Source: Tundrisphaera lichenicola
GTDB taxonomy: Bacteria; Planctomycetota; Planctomycetia; Isosphaerales; Isosphaeraceae
Assembly: GCF_051175385.1 (NCBI RefSeq)
Contig: NZ_CP195106.1
Span: forward strand, 1,860,001 to 1,924,000
DNA length: 64,000 nt
Reading direction: 5' to 3'
Positions 62,373 to 64,000 of the stretch are shown piece by piece (within the stretch, counting starts at the first letter, position 1; every line of letters starts with the position of its first letter). A model generated the notes under the pieces. The model was not told the origin of the DNA, ran no database searches, and was given only the letters and a program-made list of their open reading frames with translations. The translations under genes were made by a program, and so were the position numbers.

Positions 62373-63146
62373 TCAGTCGAGGAGATCGGAAACCAGGGCG
62401 TCGCGAAGTTTCTGGAGGGCTCGTGTCTTCTCGTTGCTCACCGTCTTGGGTGCGATGCCCCAGTGCTGGGCGATTTCGGCGGGAGTCTCTCCCTGGAGTG
62501 TCGCCTGAATTAGCGCCGCTTCTCGGGGATTGAGGGCGGATCGAATCGCTTCCTGTAAGGTGCTCTGCCAGTCCGATGGCCGAGAGTTATCGGCGCGATA
62601 AAGTGAGGCGGCATCGAGTGTCTGGAAGGTCCGCTCTCGCTGGGCCCGCTTCTTGATGGTATCGATCGCCCGGAAGAAATCCGGCCCGTCGGCGGTCTCG
62701 CGGCTCAGGACCTCTCGAATCCCGGACTGGCCGACTTCCGAGAGCAGGCGGTCGAACCGATCGCGTCCCATCCCCTGTAGGAGTGTCGCATAGACGGCCT
62801 GAGTGCAGTCATCATGCTGTTGGACCGAAATACCGGCGCGGAACCAGGCACGGGACAGATAGCGGTCCATCTGCCGTAAACCGGCAGAGACATCCGCCTG
62901 ATCGATCGGGGCCAGGTCGGCCTCGGTCGAGAGCAGATCGGCAACCCTCGAGGAGTTCAGCGCGGCGTCCCAGGCCTGGTCCGGGATCGTCGGGACGACC
63001 GGTACGCTCGGGAACGCAAAAGTCGATTGCTCGACGACCAACCCCATCGGCGTCTCTACGCCGACGCTCAGATGACGCAAGGCCTCCAGGGCCTCGACTC
63101 CAGGCCGGTAGGATCGTCGAATTTTGCCGCGATCCTTGCCGTCCAC
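62373..63146 (-). CDS. ECF-type RNA polymerase sigma factor-like protein
   Basis: A 257-residue protein. The C-terminal part has a sigma region-4-like helix-turn-helix (ALNPREAALIQATLQGETPA, EIAQHWGIAPKTVSNEKTRA). The middle (QHDDCTQAVYATLLQGMGRD) fits a degenerate region 2. The N-terminus is unusual: RRSYRPGVEALEALRHLSVG resembles the LEPR-XLL motif normally seen on exported planctomycete proteins. It lies 308 bases upstream of the LEPR-XLL surface-protein gene on the same strand and could control it. No anti-sigma gene is adjacent. Confidence 0.75.
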   Translation of the reverse strand: MDGKDRGKIRRSYRPGVEALEALRHLSVGVETPMGLVVEQSTFAFPSVPVVPTIPDQAWDAALNSSRVADLLSTEADLAPIDQADVSAGLRQMDRYLSRAWFRAGISVQQHDDCTQAVYATLLQGMGRDRFDRLLSEVGQSGIREVLSRETADGPDFFRAIDTIKKRAQRERTFQTLDAASLYRADNSRPSDWQSTLQEAIRSALNPREAALIQATLQGETPAEIAQHWGIAPKTVSNEKTRALQKLRDALVSDLLD

Positions 63147-63575
63147 GGTCGATGCTTCTCCTTTCCGGCCGAACCTCGATCTTCTCGATCAATCCTCATC
63201 CGCCCCGTCCCAACGGCGCGGCAAGGATACAGAAATGACTCTCTTACGGCGAGAGCAGCATCAAAGCGACCTCAAAGAAATGATATCATGCATGAAGGCG
63301 TACAGGCAAGCCTGCCCAATTGTTCTAAGCTAAGAAGGCATTCTGCTTATAAACTGTAGAGTTCACTCCTAACCGATCATGGAAACTCTCGATCATGAAT
63401 CCTTCTACCTTGATTGTTAGGATCGCAGAATCCGTCGCCTTCAACCGATTAATTTCGCTTTCGATCGCTTTTCTGTCGAGTCGCCAAGAAGAACCTAAGC
63501 CGTGGACCGAAAAAAAGACGAGTGTAGGACACGAATTTTGGAGCGGAAACGAAATTATTTAGGCGGTCAATCTGA
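63147..63575. other. intergenic interval between the VOC gene and the sigma factor
   Basis: 429 bases without a gene. It is markedly AT-richer than the rest of the window (aagaaatgatatcatgcatg, taagaaggcattctgcttat, cgattaatttcgctttcg), which fits the promoter region of the sigma-factor gene on the minus strand. A palindromic-looking atgatatcatgcat is present near 63279-63293. No convincing spaced promoter hexamers were settled on. Confidence 0.45.
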
Positions 63576-63959
63576 TCAGCCACCGAGGGGCTTCTTCCTT
63601 CGGACGATCTGAAGTCGATTCCCCTCGGGGTCTCGGAAGAAAGCGGTAGTCATCGAGTCATTGTCGACGAAGGTCTCGTTCTCGAAGACCAGACCTCGGG
63701 CTTCCAGCTCCGACCGGGTGGCGAGCACGTCCTCGACGAGGAATGCGATGTGGCTGGAGTAGCGTTGGTCGACGACTGGTGAGCCCTCGGGTCGTCCGAT
63801 GATCTCCACGGCGAATCCTGCGTTGTCGGCCAGGAAGTAACCGGGCGGGGTCCCTCGTCCGTTGTCGAGGATCACTCGAAGCCCGAAAACTTCTTCGTAG
63901 AAATCCTTCAATGCTGCGGGATCTGCGGCGAAAATCGCGACATGCTCGATCCGGGACAT
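63576..63959 (-). CDS. VOC-superfamily (glyoxalase/bleomycin-resistance-like) protein
   Basis: A 127-residue single-domain protein: MSRIEHVAIFAADPAALKDF, EEVFGLRVILDNGRGTPPGY, SSHIAFLVEDVLATRSELEA and TAFFRDPEGNRLQIVRRK. The His of IEHVAIF, the His of SHIAFLV and the Glu of DPEGNRLQ are the usual metal-site positions. The substrate cannot be told; the family includes glyoxalase I, dioxygenases and antibiotic-binding proteins. Confidence 0.9.
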   Translation of the reverse strand: MSRIEHVAIFAADPAALKDFYEEVFGLRVILDNGRGTPPGYFLADNAGFAVEIIGRPEGSPVVDQRYSSHIAFLVEDVLATRSELEARGLVFENETFVDNDSMTTAFFRDPEGNRLQIVRRKKPLGG

Positions 63960-64000
63960 GGTAGGTAATCTCCGGGAGGCTAGCGTAAGTCGATTCGAAT

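Overview
The window looks like a high-GC planctomycete chromosome, most likely Isosphaeraceae-like. This is inferred from family content: a DUF1559 prepilin-like protein with a short lipoprotein partner, a giant secreted protein with the LEPR-XLL-type N-terminus, a PEP-CTERM protein, a DUF6599-like protein, an ECF-type sigma factor, and many small membrane proteins and ATGA/GTGA stop-start overlaps. No species can be named from sequence alone.

Bases 1 to about 17000 are an accessory region crowded with mobile DNA. From left to right it holds: an MBL-fold gene broken by one in-frame TAG; a DUF3565 gene; an IS1595-family element; a small membrane protein; an IS630 element; a 138-bp copied gene fragment; a group II intron; a decayed second IS630; a tRNA-Leu 3' fragment (attachment-site remnant) next to a frameshifted tyrosine integrase; then one large gene cut into four pieces by IS110, IS3 and IS701 insertions; and finally an IS4-superfamily element. 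The cut gene is the main discovery. Removing the three IS and one copy of each target duplication gives a single continuous frame of about 591 codons: a TPR-plus-HEPN protein of the LA2681 type with an intact R-x4-H ribonuclease motif. It is the cargo of what was probably an integrase-borne (defence or toxin) island. Its first 26 codons and leader are duplicated 11.35 kb away at 4377-4514.

Bases 17000 to 64000 are ordinary chromosome. They begin with tRNA-Asp and its promoter and terminator. Next come nucleotide-sugar genes (galU-like, DUF421, a 1138-residue UDPGP-type protein), an acyl-CoA dehydrogenase-like gene, a Nudix hydrolase, lipoprotein plus DUF1559, an ACT-domain protein and a Tat-exported TIM-barrel isomerase. 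A cysteine synthase / membrane protein / JAMM protease operon follows, then a peroxiredoxin, a SprT-like metalloprotein, and a BNR-repeat protein translationally coupled to a MoaD/ThiS-like protein. A run of secreted proteins comes next (carbon-nitrogen hydrolase, PEP-CTERM, beta-propeller, CEMIP-like G8 protein, PQQ-type sugar dehydrogenase).

The right third has an ExbB-ExbD-ExbD-OB-like-vWA operon in which the vWA protein carries a TonB-like S-x3-H transmembrane helix. It continues with a DUF6599 / DUF362 / Uma2 / polyferredoxin block, a DhaK-DhaL kinase, an exported isoaspartate methyltransferase coupled to a glycoside-hydrolase-like protein, a ~1200-residue beta-helix/DUF11 surface protein with an ECF-type sigma gene upstream on the same strand, and a VOC-family protein. 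I saw no CRISPR array, rRNA operon or complete prophage.
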